Shown: positions 1-6,709 of the stretch, in pieces
Layout of the letters: every line of letters starts with the position of its first letter
Numbering within the stretch: position 1 is the stretch's first letter
NCBI GenBank assembly: GCA_031551045.1
Contig: JAVBOD010000061.1
Location: 1-12,903 of the forward strand
Length of the DNA: 12,903 nucleotides
Direction: 5' to 3'
DNA from: JAVBOD01 sp031551045
GTDB taxonomy: Bacteria; Bacteroidota; Bacteroidia; Bacteroidales; UBA932
Translations under genes and position numbers: made by a program
The notes under the pieces: generated by a model
What the model was told of the DNA's origin: nothing
Databases searched by the model: none
Seen by the model: the letters and a program-made list of their open reading frames with translations, nothing else

Positions 1-1281
1 CATATTCGAAGAGGTGCCTTTCCAGTTAAAGAAACCGCTTTCAAAAATATCGATATAACTTTTGTTGTAAACCGCATTCTGAAAGATGCCGAAATACATC
101 AGGCCGATAGCGAAAAAGAAGGAGGAAATTACGAGCAGGAAACTTAGTTTCCCGTGATAGGCCGGAATTAAAAAGACCAATAGGACTACTACGGAAACAA
201 TCGTGTAAAGTAAATATTTTGCCCGCAACACATTTAGTAACGAGTGGTTCCGTGCCATCAATCCGTCGAACGAAGCCGATTCGGCGGTGAAGATAAATTG
301 CCCCATCACCATGCCGAAAAATCCTATCATCAGTACACTCCAGAAGACATTCATGAAAAAATTTTCCTGAATCATTTTGTTGGTGTAGAGTTGAAAAATA
401 GCGTATGCTACGAAAAAGAACGTCATGAACATTTGTGTACGCAGGCGTTTGCCCCGTGTAATCATTTTCAGCTCCAAATTGATGAATTCGCCGATTTCGC
501 CCAAGCGGTCGAGGAACGCAAAGCCTGAAAAGGCGCTGGCTTTGGTAACTTTTTCGCCTTGCATGCCACGGTAAATTTCGGCGCGCATTTGCAGATGGTT
601 CATTTTCCACAAAACAAGCAATACAATAATCAATGCCAGCCAAACTAATACATCTTTTTGAAGTATTAACTCGCCGAATGCTTGCATGTAGCTTTCAAAA
701 TCAATTCCCACACCGAAGTCCAATCCGGGAATGACCAGGGCAACTCCTATCGGCAATAACAAAAATGCCCAATGTTGATTGAAAAGATTGTCGCAAATTC
801 GTGCCAGCAGGCTGTTGCTCACACACAGCAAATAAAAAAATACCCAATAAATAAACGCGCTCCCGAAGCCGTAGAACGGCATAATGGCGCTGATGGAAAA
901 CGGGATGATGAGAAAAAGCCAGTATAAATTCCACACGTTCGAAAATTCCTTGATGAGCAGAAAATCGAATAAACGATTGCGTTTGATAGGAAGCGTGAGA
1001 TAGGGTGCAATCTGCATCGACTGGCTTTTTTTTAGCGCGAATTTCAAAAGAAAATCTCCTAAAAACAGGTAAAGCAAAAACGAGTTGAACGTGTCGATGG
1101 CTTTTGCGCCGGGAACTATTTCCACTAAAACGTTGTTCAGTAGAAATCCAAGGCCGAGCAGGTATAATGCCAGAATGCCGAACAGGATGAACAGGAAAAT
1201 GCGGACGCCCTTGTTCCGCCCGAACATCGAGTGCCGCCGGAACGCTTTCCATTGGTGTTGCTGTAGTGTTTGTTGAATCAT
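1..1281 (-). CDS. DUF5687 family multi-pass membrane protein (ABC-permease-like), 3' end beyond the left edge
   Basis: An open frame of 427 codons reads from ATG at 1281 down to base 1 without a stop, so the C-terminus lies outside the window. The protein is very hydrophobic. Probable membrane segments are near residues 28-50, 66-82, 118-155, 171-187, 211-226, 284-300, 311-332, 357-374 and 380-402. The stretch at residues 328-345 (QFIFTAESASFDGLMARN) is, as I recall the family, its most recognisable signature. DUF5687 proteins are Bacteroidota membrane proteins resembling ABC-2 type permeases; their substrate is unknown. The gene lies 80 bp downstream of a DUF481 gene on the same strand. An ATP-binding partner, if there is one, would be beyond the left edge. 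The start is the only ATG before the first hydrophobic segment and no Shine-Dalgarno is visible. The family call is confident; the transport role is inferred. Confidence 0.85.
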   Translation of the reverse strand, partial: MIQQTLQQHQWKAFRRHSMFGRNKGVRIFLFILFGILALYLLGLGFLLNNVLVEIVPGAKAIDTFNSFLLYLFLGDFLLKFALKKSQSMQIAPYLTLPIKRNRLFDFLLIKEFSNVWNLYWLFLIIPFSISAIMPFYGFGSAFIYWVFFYLLCVSNSLLARICDNLFNQHWAFLLLPIGVALVIPGLDFGVGIDFESYMQAFGELILQKDVLVWLALIIVLLVLWKMNHLQMRAEIYRGMQGEKVTKASAFSGFAFLDRLGEIGEFINLELKMITRGKRLRTQMFMTFFFVAYAIFQLYTNKMIQENFFMNVFWSVLMIGFFGMVMGQFIFTAESASFDGLMARNHSLLNVLRAKYLLYTIVSVVVLLVFLIPAYHGKLSFLLVISSFFFAIGLMYFGIFQNAVYNKSYIDIFESGFFNWKGTSSNM

Positions 1282-1300
1282 ATATAGGTGACAGAAGCAA

Positions 1301-1308
1301 CAAATTTA
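1301..1308 (-). promoter_or_regulatory. Possible -7 element (TAAATTTG) for the DUF5687 gene
   Basis: Read on the minus strand this is TAAATTTG, an exact match to the Bacteroidota -7 consensus TAnnTTTG, 19 bp before the ATG. No clear TTTG -33 box lies 19-21 bp further upstream, and the implied leader is only about a dozen nucleotides. The gene may instead be read through from the DUF481 gene. Low confidence. Confidence 0.3.
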
Positions 1309-1361
1309 CAAAAAAATCCCATATATGAAGAGGCGCCTATACTATTTGCCGGGAGTAGCTG

Positions 1362-2426
1362 CTAAAATTTATACGTTAAACTCACGGTCGTGCCATAGTC
1401 TATTTTTCCGGCGGTAGGATCGGGCGGCTGGCGGTCATAGTTGAGATAAACGTTCCATGTGAATGCCAGATTCTTAATCAATTCATAAGAAACCGAGGTA
1501 TTTGAATCATACCGCACGCGGCCTTTTTGCGAAAGGCTGGCATAAAATATATTTTGGGAAGAGAATTGCAAATTGGGATGTGAGAATTTGAAATAATTAA
1601 ACACAAAGCCTATGGGGATTTCAAGTAGAAAATTCTCATTCTGTCCCGTGGTGCTGTGTTCCTGGTTGGTGCTCAGCCCGGCCAAGCTCAAAATTTGCGT
1701 ACTGGGCGAGAAAATAAATTTACGCCCTCCCCCTAAAATTTGCTGGAAACGCCGGGCAATAGAAAGTTCCAAATTGCGCTGGTAATCCAATTCTCCTAAT
1801 ATATACCACTTGTTACTTATCCCGAGCATATAGTAACCGGCAATATTTACCTCTTCGCGGTCGCGCGAAAATACCGAGTCTTTGATAGAAGCCATTTCCT
1901 CCATGGTAATATCCAGATTAAATTTTCGCGATGTAAGTGAAATATTGGCATTCAACGTTAACTGTCCGATATTGCTGGAATGCGAATAGGTAAACCCTGC
2001 CGAAGCAGTCCCCCGCGCACTTTTAAGAAATGTTTTCTCGATAAACGACATGGTGTTGATGTGTGAAATGGGCAGTACTTCGTCAATTCCCGAATTATTG
2101 ACAATACGTACCATGTTGAATTCCGCCGACGGCCGTATGGTGGCATAGTACACTATTTTCTCCACGGTTTCTATCCGCATATAGTCGGACAGCGTGCTAA
2201 TGGTGGCAATCTTAGATGTTTTAATACTAATCAACCCAATGCTTTTAGAATCTATGGTAAGCATTCCCAGCGATAAATCTTTGATTTCTCCCACCAATAC
2301 TTCGCCGTTTGCCAAAAACAAGGTGTCATGCTTAGGGCCTTCATACGACTGCGCCTGCAGGAAAAAAGGAATAAGGAGAAACAGTCCTATACAGATTACG
2401 TAATTCTTTTTTTTCAGAAAAAGCAT
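1362..2426 (-). CDS. DUF481 family outer-membrane protein
   Basis: 354 residues. An N-terminal signal peptide (lysines at 5-7, hydrophobic core about 10-24) has a likely cleavage after A25 (LQA/QS). Residues about 35-75 form a small beta domain with the pattern LANGEVLVGEIKDLSLGML, often found in front of DUF481. Residues about 138-354 alternate polar and hydrophobic as in a beta-barrel, and the chain ends in YKF, an aromatic C-terminus typical of outer-membrane proteins. DUF481 proteins (YdiY-like, salt-induced outer membrane proteins) have no established biochemical role. The gene is divergent from the GH92 gene (112-bp shared gap) and sits 80 bp upstream of the DUF5687 gene on the same strand, so the two may be co-transcribed. 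The stop is TAG. The fold assignment is fairly confident; the function is unknown. Confidence 0.8.
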   Translation of the reverse strand: MLFLKKKNYVICIGLFLLIPFFLQAQSYEGPKHDTLFLANGEVLVGEIKDLSLGMLTIDSKSIGLISIKTSKIATISTLSDYMRIETVEKIVYYATIRPSAEFNMVRIVNNSGIDEVLPISHINTMSFIEKTFLKSARGTASAGFTYSHSSNIGQLTLNANISLTSRKFNLDITMEEMASIKDSVFSRDREEVNIAGYYMLGISNKWYILGELDYQRNLELSIARRFQQILGGGRKFIFSPSTQILSLAGLSTNQEHSTTGQNENFLLEIPIGFVFNYFKFSHPNLQFSSQNIFYASLSQKGRVRYDSNTSVSYELIKNLAFTWNVYLNYDRQPPDPTAGKIDYGTTVSLTYKF

Positions 2427-2437
2427 GTATTTAAAGA

Positions 2438-2445
2438 CAAATTTA
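2438..2445 (-). promoter_or_regulatory. Probable -7 element (TAAATTTG) of the DUF481 gene
   Basis: On the minus strand the sequence is TAAATTTG, an exact TAnnTTTG match. It is only 11 bp from the ATG, so the transcript would be nearly leaderless if this is the active promoter. Candidate -33 sequences (TTCTTG at 2460-2465, TTTG at 2472-2475) are spaced 14 and 26 bp away rather than the usual 19-21. Confidence 0.4.
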
Positions 2446-2480
2446 TTCCCCTAATACAGCAAGAATAATGCCAAAATTAA

Positions 2481-2512
2481 TTTATGAAAAATACAAAATT
2501 AAGCTACCTTTG
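2481..2512 (+). promoter_or_regulatory. Promoter of the GH92 gene (TTTATG / TACCTTTG)
   Basis: TACCTTTG at 2505-2512 matches the Bacteroidota -7 consensus TAnnTTTG. A TTTG-like box, TTTATG, lies at 2481-2486, 18 bp upstream. Transcription would start near 2518-2520, giving a leader of about 20 nt before the ATG at 2539. No Shine-Dalgarno is visible. Confidence 0.6.
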
Positions 2513-2538
2513 TTACTTCCCGTTAAATCCAAATAATT

Positions 2539-4827
2539 ATGCATATATTACTTAGCATTACGGCATTGATGTTGGTTGCAACAAGCAGTCTTCCGGCACA
2601 GGAAAAACAACTTATTGATTACGTAAACCCCTTCGTGGGAACCAAAAGCATGGGACACACCTTCCCCGGCGCCTGCGTGCCGTTCGGCGCCGTGCAACTA
2701 AGCCCCGATACCGACATGATTCCGCACAACATCGACGGGAAATACCAGCCCGATGCTTATCGTTATTGCGCCGGCTATCAATACGACGATAAAAGCATCG
2801 TGGGTTTCAGCCACACGCATTTCAACGGTACCGGCCATTCCGATTTGGGCGATATCTTAATTATGCCCATTACCGGCGCTGTGCAATTGGACATGGGTAC
2901 AACCGATGCTCCCGAAAGCGGCTATCGCTCGCGCTTTAACCATCGCTCCGAAAAAGCCGCTCCGGGTTATTATTCCGTGTTGCTGGACGATTATGATATT
3001 AAAGCCGAACTCACCGCCACCGAACGGGTGGGCGTACATAAATACACTTTTCCCGAAGGCGAAGGGCACATTATCTTAGACCTTGCCTACGGCATTTACA
3101 ATTACGACGGCAAAGTGTTGATGGCCAATCTGCGCGTGGAAGACGAATATACGCTGACCGGCTACCGCATTACCCGCGGTTGGTCGCGAATGAACTATAT
3201 TTATTTCGCGGTGAAATTCTCGAAACCCATCAAAAATTTCGGTTGCCGGAATAACGAAAAAGTGAAGTACAACGGGTTTTGGAGAAAATTCGATATGACT
3301 AAAAATTTTCCCGAAATGTTCGGTACGCAACTTACCGCTTTTTTCGATTTTGATTTTGCGAAAGACGAAGCATTAGAAGTAAAAGTGGCGCTTTCGGCGG
3401 TGGATTGTTTGGGAGCGTTGAAAAATCTGGAAGCCGAAACGGCCGGAAAAAATTTCGAACAACTGCGGGACGAAGCGCAAAGCAAGTGGGAAAAAGAATT
3501 GAGCGCCATCGAAGTGCAGGCCGACGACGAGCGAAAAGCGGTGTTTTATACGGCGCTGTACCGAACGATGATTAACCCTTCGCTCTATCAGGATGTGGAC
3601 GGGCGCTACCGCGGCATCGACCACAATATCCATCAAGCGGCGCCGGGGCGCACGAACTACACGGTTTTCTCCGTATGGGACACCTTCCGTGCCGAACATC
3701 CGTTGATGAACCTCATCAAGCAGGGCTACAGCGAACAGTTTGTCAACTCCATGCTCGACCACTATCAACAGAGCGTACACAAAATGCTTCCCGTGTGGTC
3801 GCACATGGGCAACGAGAACTGGTGCATGATTGGCTACCACTCCGTGTCGGTAGTTTCCGATGCTGTTGCCAAAGGGCTGAATATCGACCGGGAATTGGCT
3901 TTGCAAGCGTGTGTCAACAGTTCGAATGTGAACTATTACGACCAAACAGGAGATTATATCCGCCTCGGCTATGTGCCGCTTGAAAAAAGCGGCGTATCGG
4001 CTTCCATTACCTTGGAATATGCCTACGACGACTGGACGATTGCCGCCTTGGCCAAACGCGTAAACCGTGCAGACATTGCCGAACAATATAACCGGCGGGC
4101 GCAAAACTATAAAAATGTTTTCGACCCGCGCCTCGGCTTTGCCCGCCCGAAAGACGAACAAGGCAACTTCAAAGAACCGTTCGACTTGCTCGACACGCAC
4201 GGACAAGGTTTTATCGAAGGAAATTCGTGGAATTATTCGTTTTTTGTGCCGCAGGATGTGCCCGGCCTCATCGCGCAAATGGGCGGCGACAAGCGTTTTA
4301 CGGAGCGCTTGGATTCGCTATTTACGATGAAATTACCGGCCAAGTATTTCGAAAATACCGAAGATATCAACGAAGAAGGATTGATGGGCAATTATGTACA
4401 TGGCAACGAGCCCAGCCACCATGTGGCGTATTTATACGCATGGACCTCGCAACCGTGGAAAACACAAGCGCGCGTGCGCGAAATCATGCACCGCATGTAC
4501 AAAAACAAACCCGACGGCTTGTGCGGCAACGACGATTGCGGGCAAATGTCGGCGTGGTACGTATTTTCGGCGATGGGATTTTATCCCCTGTGCCCCGGCT
4601 CCGATCAATATGTACTGGGGTCGCCCAATGCCGGACAGGCAACATTGCAGTTGGAAAATGGAAATACGTTCGTCATCAAAGCCACGAATTTCAGCGATAA
4701 AAATGTGTATGTGAAATCGGTAAAACTGAATGGCAAACCGTATAATTCGCATTTTATTTCACACGAAGATATTATGAACGGTGGGGAGTTAGTGTTTGAA
4801 ATGAGCGCCAAGCCGGCGAAAAAATGA
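2539..4827 (+). CDS. GH92 family alpha-mannosidase, secreted
   Basis: 762 residues, a usual length for glycoside hydrolase family 92, calcium-dependent exo-alpha-mannosidases that trim host N-glycans or yeast mannan. A signal peptide covers about residues 1-20 (cleavage after LPA). The beta-sandwich domain begins with YVNPFVGTKSMGHTFPGACVPFG (28-50), followed by the diagnostic GFSHTHFNGTGHSDLGD (89-105). The (alpha/alpha)6 catalytic domain carries YRTMINPSLYQD (341-352), FSVWDTFRAEHPL (377-389), the probable general acid E560 in FIEGNSWNYSFFV, GNEPSHH (622-628) and the acidic pair D665/D666 in GNDDCGQMSAWYVFSAMGFYP. There is no lipobox after the signal peptide, so a periplasmic location is likely. 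No SusC/SusD pair, sulfatase or other glycosidase is nearby, so it is not visibly part of a polysaccharide utilisation locus. Linkage specificity (1,2, 1,3, 1,4 or 1,6) cannot be read from the sequence. Confidence 0.95.
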   Translation: MHILLSITALMLVATSSLPAQEKQLIDYVNPFVGTKSMGHTFPGACVPFGAVQLSPDTDMIPHNIDGKYQPDAYRYCAGYQYDDKSIVGFSHTHFNGTGHSDLGDILIMPITGAVQLDMGTTDAPESGYRSRFNHRSEKAAPGYYSVLLDDYDIKAELTATERVGVHKYTFPEGEGHIILDLAYGIYNYDGKVLMANLRVEDEYTLTGYRITRGWSRMNYIYFAVKFSKPIKNFGCRNNEKVKYNGFWRKFDMTKNFPEMFGTQLTAFFDFDFAKDEALEVKVALSAVDCLGALKNLEAETAGKNFEQLRDEAQSKWEKELSAIEVQADDERKAVFYTALYRTMINPSLYQDVDGRYRGIDHNIHQAAPGRTNYTVFSVWDTFRAEHPLMNLIKQGYSEQFVNSMLDHYQQSVHKMLPVWSHMGNENWCMIGYHSVSVVSDAVAKGLNIDRELALQACVNSSNVNYYDQTGDYIRLGYVPLEKSGVSASITLEYAYDDWTIAALAKRVNRADIAEQYNRRAQNYKNVFDPRLGFARPKDEQGNFKEPFDLLDTHGQGFIEGNSWNYSFFVPQDVPGLIAQMGGDKRFTERLDSLFTMKLPAKYFENTEDINEEGLMGNYVHGNEPSHHVAYLYAWTSQPWKTQARVREIMHRMYKNKPDGLCGNDDCGQMSAWYVFSAMGFYPLCPGSDQYVLGSPNAGQATLQLENGNTFVIKATNFSDKNVYVKSVKLNGKPYNSHFISHEDIMNGGELVFEMSAKPAKK

Positions 4828-4856
4828 TGTATAATATGTCATCACTTAGCTGCAAA

Positions 4857-5804
4857 CTACAGATCCAGCTCCACGGTGTAGCTCTTTAAGCGGGTATCCT
4901 GCATGGATTTCGGGACGGATGCCTTGACGAGTTCCTGCACCACCTCCAGCATCGCCTTGCGCACATACTCCACACTGACAAACAATGATACTTCGCGGTA
5001 AGCCCGGCGGCCTTTGAATGTTCGAAGGTGCTCCTGCCTTTCTTCGCTCAGGCTCATGGCAGCCATTTCGGGAATAATCGTGAGGCCGGCGTTATTGTCC
5101 ACCACATTTATCAGCGTATCGATGCTGCCCGCCTCGTAGCTCACCGGCGCATGCGGATGCCCTGTGCGTTTCTTCAACTGGCACAAGCGCTCGATTTGCC
5201 CGCGCAGGCAATGCACGTTTTCCAGCAGCCAAAGGTTGTTGATATCGATTTTCTCCAAATCTATTTCGCGGCGTTTGTACCATTTTTCTTTCGGCGACAC
5301 ATAGGCAAAAAACTGTTCGTAGTACAGCGGATATTCGACAAGTTTCGGGTGATTCAGCGGGCCGGCCATCAGCCCGCCGTCAATCGTACCGTTTAATAAA
5401 TCTTCAATAATACGATGAGTCGGTTTTTCCTGCAGCATTAGTTCCATACGGTTATGACTTTTGCGCTGGCTGTTCAACAACTCGGGAACCACATACGCGG
5501 CAATGGTTGGAATGATAGCTAAGCGAAACGGGCCTTTCACCATCTTCCGTTCGTTCTCGGCAATGGCTTTCAGGCGGTTGAGTTGACGCAATGCAACACG
5601 CGCCTGCTCTATTATTTGCTGACCGATAGCCGTGGTTTCCACCGGATGTGCTGTGCGATCAAAAATTTTCACTTCAAGCTCCTCCTCCAGTTTCTGAACC
5701 ATCATGCTCAGCGTGGGCTGTGTGACATGGCAGGCATCGGCCGCCTTGGCAAAGTGGCGGTGGTTATCGATGGCCACAATGTATTCCAATTGTTGAATGT
5801 TCAT
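4857..5804 (-). CDS. oxyR: OxyR, LysR-family peroxide-responsive regulator
   Basis: 315 residues. The N-terminal winged helix-turn-helix (about 1-60) has the LysR pattern MNIQQLEYIVAIDNHRHFAKAA and VTQPTLSMMVQKLE. The C-terminal substrate-binding-like domain (about 92-300) contains LLENVHCLRGQIERLC, in which C199 and C208 match in number and spacing the peroxide-sensing cysteines of E. coli OxyR, which form a disulfide on oxidation. This separates it from LysR relatives such as CysB or CatR. It is divergent from ahpC, with an OxyR-like operator in the gap, so ahpCF is the obvious target. The gene ends 29 bp from the convergent GH92 stop, with no clear hairpin between them. The ATG at 5804 gives the standard LysR N-terminus. 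Its leader may be long (see the candidate promoters). Confidence 0.96.
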   Translation of the reverse strand: MNIQQLEYIVAIDNHRHFAKAADACHVTQPTLSMMVQKLEEELEVKIFDRTAHPVETTAIGQQIIEQARVALRQLNRLKAIAENERKMVKGPFRLAIIPTIAAYVVPELLNSQRKSHNRMELMLQEKPTHRIIEDLLNGTIDGGLMAGPLNHPKLVEYPLYYEQFFAYVSPKEKWYKRREIDLEKIDINNLWLLENVHCLRGQIERLCQLKKRTGHPHAPVSYEAGSIDTLINVVDNNAGLTIIPEMAAMSLSEERQEHLRTFKGRRAYREVSLFVSVEYVRKAMLEVVQELVKASVPKSMQDTRLKSYTVELDL

Positions 5805-5894
5805 TATTTTTGTATCTTTTTAAAAATTTCCGGGCCGGCATCATGTCTATCTTTACGCCATCTTGCAGAGAAATTGTCTTTTTGATTAAATGTA

Positions 5895-5911
5895 ACGATG
5901 AAACCCATCGT
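5895..5911 (-). other. Small hairpin in the oxyR upstream region
   Basis: ACGATG (5895-5900) and CATCGT (5906-5911) can pair around a 5-nt loop. It would lie inside the oxyR leader if transcription starts at the distal minus-strand promoters. No U-run follows on the minus strand, so it is not a terminator. The rest of 5805-5958 shows no gene or other signal I can support. Confidence 0.25.
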
Positions 5912-5958
5912 CGTTTTGATAAATTCTCAAAATTCGTCACGCCGGATATCATCACTTA

Positions 5959-5991
5959 ATAGATTTTATCTATGCAAAGATAAAAAATATC
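5959..5991 (+). promoter_or_regulatory. Candidate OxyR operator upstream of ahpC
   Basis: 5959-5973 reads ATAGATTTTATCTAT, a palindrome that fits ATAG-N7-CTAT, one half of the E. coli OxyR consensus, and the LysR T-N11-A rule (T5960, A5972). A weaker dyad, GATAAAAAATATC, follows at 5979-5991 with its centre 19 bp away, and ends just before the ahpC -33 box at 5994. Relative to the predicted ahpC start near 6032 the two centres lie at about -66 and -47, as expected for the recognition and activation subsites of a LysR-type activator. That OxyR binds here is inferred. Confidence 0.6.
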
Positions 5992-6015
5992 AGTTTGATT
6001 GATTAAGCAAAGATA
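5974..6015 (-). promoter_or_regulatory. Two candidate oxyR -7 elements (TATCTTTGC, duplicated)
   Basis: GCAAAGATA occurs at 5974-5982 and again at 6007-6015, exactly 33 bp apart. On the minus strand each reads TATCTTTGC, matching the Bacteroidota -7 element TAnnTTTG. Either could start oxyR transcription with a leader of roughly 160-200 nt. Neither has a well-spaced TTTG -33 box. The distal copy lies inside the ahpC promoter spacer and the proximal copy inside the OxyR operator, which would allow autoregulation. Confidence 0.35.
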
Positions 6016-6025
6016 CCTAATTTTG
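5994..6025 (+). promoter_or_regulatory. Promoter of ahpC (TTTG-N20-TAATTTTG)
   Basis: TTTG at 5994-5997 and TAATTTTG at 6018-6025, separated by 20 bp, form a textbook Bacteroidota sigma-ABfr promoter. The start site would be near 6031-6033, leaving a leader of about 33 nt before the ATG at 6065. It lies immediately downstream of the candidate OxyR operator. Confidence 0.75.
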
Positions 6026-6064
6026 CATTTTCAAAACAGATTATTCACTTTAAAATTAAAAATT

Positions 6065-6631
6065 ATGGAACCGATTATCAATTCACAACTCCCCGAATTT
6101 ACCGTACAAGCGTACCACAAGGGAAATTTCAAAACTATCAGCAGTGAAGATGTAAAAGGGAAATGGGCGATCTTCTTTTTCTATCCCGCCGACTTCACCT
6201 TTGTGTGCCCCACCGAATTGGTGGATGTGGCCGAGAAGTATGCCAAATTTCAAGAAATGGGGGTAGAAGTGTATTCCGTAAGCACCGATTCGCATTTCGT
6301 ACACAAGGCTTGGCACGATGCCTCGGAAAGCATCCGCAAAATCAACTATCCGATGCTGGCCGACCCGACCGGCAAGTTGAGCCGCGCTTTCGGCGTAATG
6401 ATTGAAGATGCCGGGATGGCTTACCGCGGTACGTTTGTAATAAATCCCGAAGGACAAATTAAGGTAGCCGAAATTCACGATAACAACATTGGCCGCAATG
6501 CCGACGAATTGTTGCGCAAAGTAGAAGCGGCACAGTTTGTAGCGGCACACCCGAATGAAGTGTGTCCGGCCAAGTGGAAAAAAGGCGAGCAAACGTTGAA
6601 ACCGAGTATCGACCTAGTCGGAAAACTATAG
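6065..6631 (+). CDS. ahpC: AhpC, alkyl hydroperoxide reductase peroxiredoxin subunit
   Basis: 188 residues, the usual length for a typical 2-Cys peroxiredoxin of the AhpC class. The peroxidatic cysteine is C48 in FYPADFTFVCPTEL. The resolving cysteine is C167 in AAHPNEVCPAKW, followed by the standard tail ending LVGKL. The protein reduces hydrogen peroxide and organic hydroperoxides in the cytoplasm and is recycled by AhpF. An in-frame TTG at 5999 would add 22 residues, but it lies between the -33 and -7 boxes of the predicted promoter. The ATG at 6065 gives the standard N-terminus MEPIINSQLPEF, so it is chosen. The neighbours are the divergent oxyR and, 233 bp downstream, ahpF. Confidence 0.97.
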   Translation: MEPIINSQLPEFTVQAYHKGNFKTISSEDVKGKWAIFFFYPADFTFVCPTELVDVAEKYAKFQEMGVEVYSVSTDSHFVHKAWHDASESIRKINYPMLADPTGKLSRAFGVMIEDAGMAYRGTFVINPEGQIKVAEIHDNNIGRNADELLRKVEAAQFVAAHPNEVCPAKWKKGEQTLKPSIDLVGKL

Positions 6632-6642
6632 ATTCACGCGAA

Positions 6643-6691
6643 TTATGACAGATAAGCGCGAAAGCAGGCAATCTGCACTTATCTGTCATAA
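6643..6691 (+). promoter_or_regulatory. 14-bp perfect hairpin after ahpC (attenuator or 3'-end candidate)
   Basis: TTATGACAGATAAG (6643-6656) and its exact complement (6678-6691) flank a 21-nt loop, which can itself form a 4-bp stem (GCAG 6664-6667 with CTGC 6673-6676). It begins 12 bp after the ahpC stop. The downstream sequence AGGAAAATATTCC has no T-run, so it is not a standard intrinsic terminator. It could partly stop transcription, define or protect the ahpC 3' end, or be a protein-binding site. Confidence 0.5.
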
Positions 6692-6709
6692 GGAAAATAT
6701 TCCGTAGGA

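Noticed and set aside
41..1303. Two 200-codon minus-strand frames (41-643 and 701-1303) as separate genes
   Set aside because: They lie out of frame within the uninterrupted 427-codon DUF5687 frame. Their translations are rich in Arg, His and Ser and show no domain pattern.
1331..1338. AGGCGCCT palindrome between the DUF481 and DUF5687 genes
   Set aside because: Only 8 bp with no flanking symmetry or T-run. Likely chance.
3373..4278. Long 301-codon minus-strand frame antisense to the GH92 gene
   Set aside because: It mirrors the GH92 coding frame through codon bias and has no start context, promoter or recognisable domain.
5764..5955. 63-codon minus-strand frame overlapping the oxyR start, as an upstream leader ORF
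   Set aside because: It would be translated only if oxyR starts at the distal promoters. No conserved features are seen and it overlaps oxyR out of frame. Kept only as a remote possibility.
5999..6064. 22-residue N-terminal extension of AhpC from TTG at 5999
   Set aside because: It lies inside the predicted promoter and is absent from AhpC proteins. The ATG at 6065 gives the standard N-terminus.
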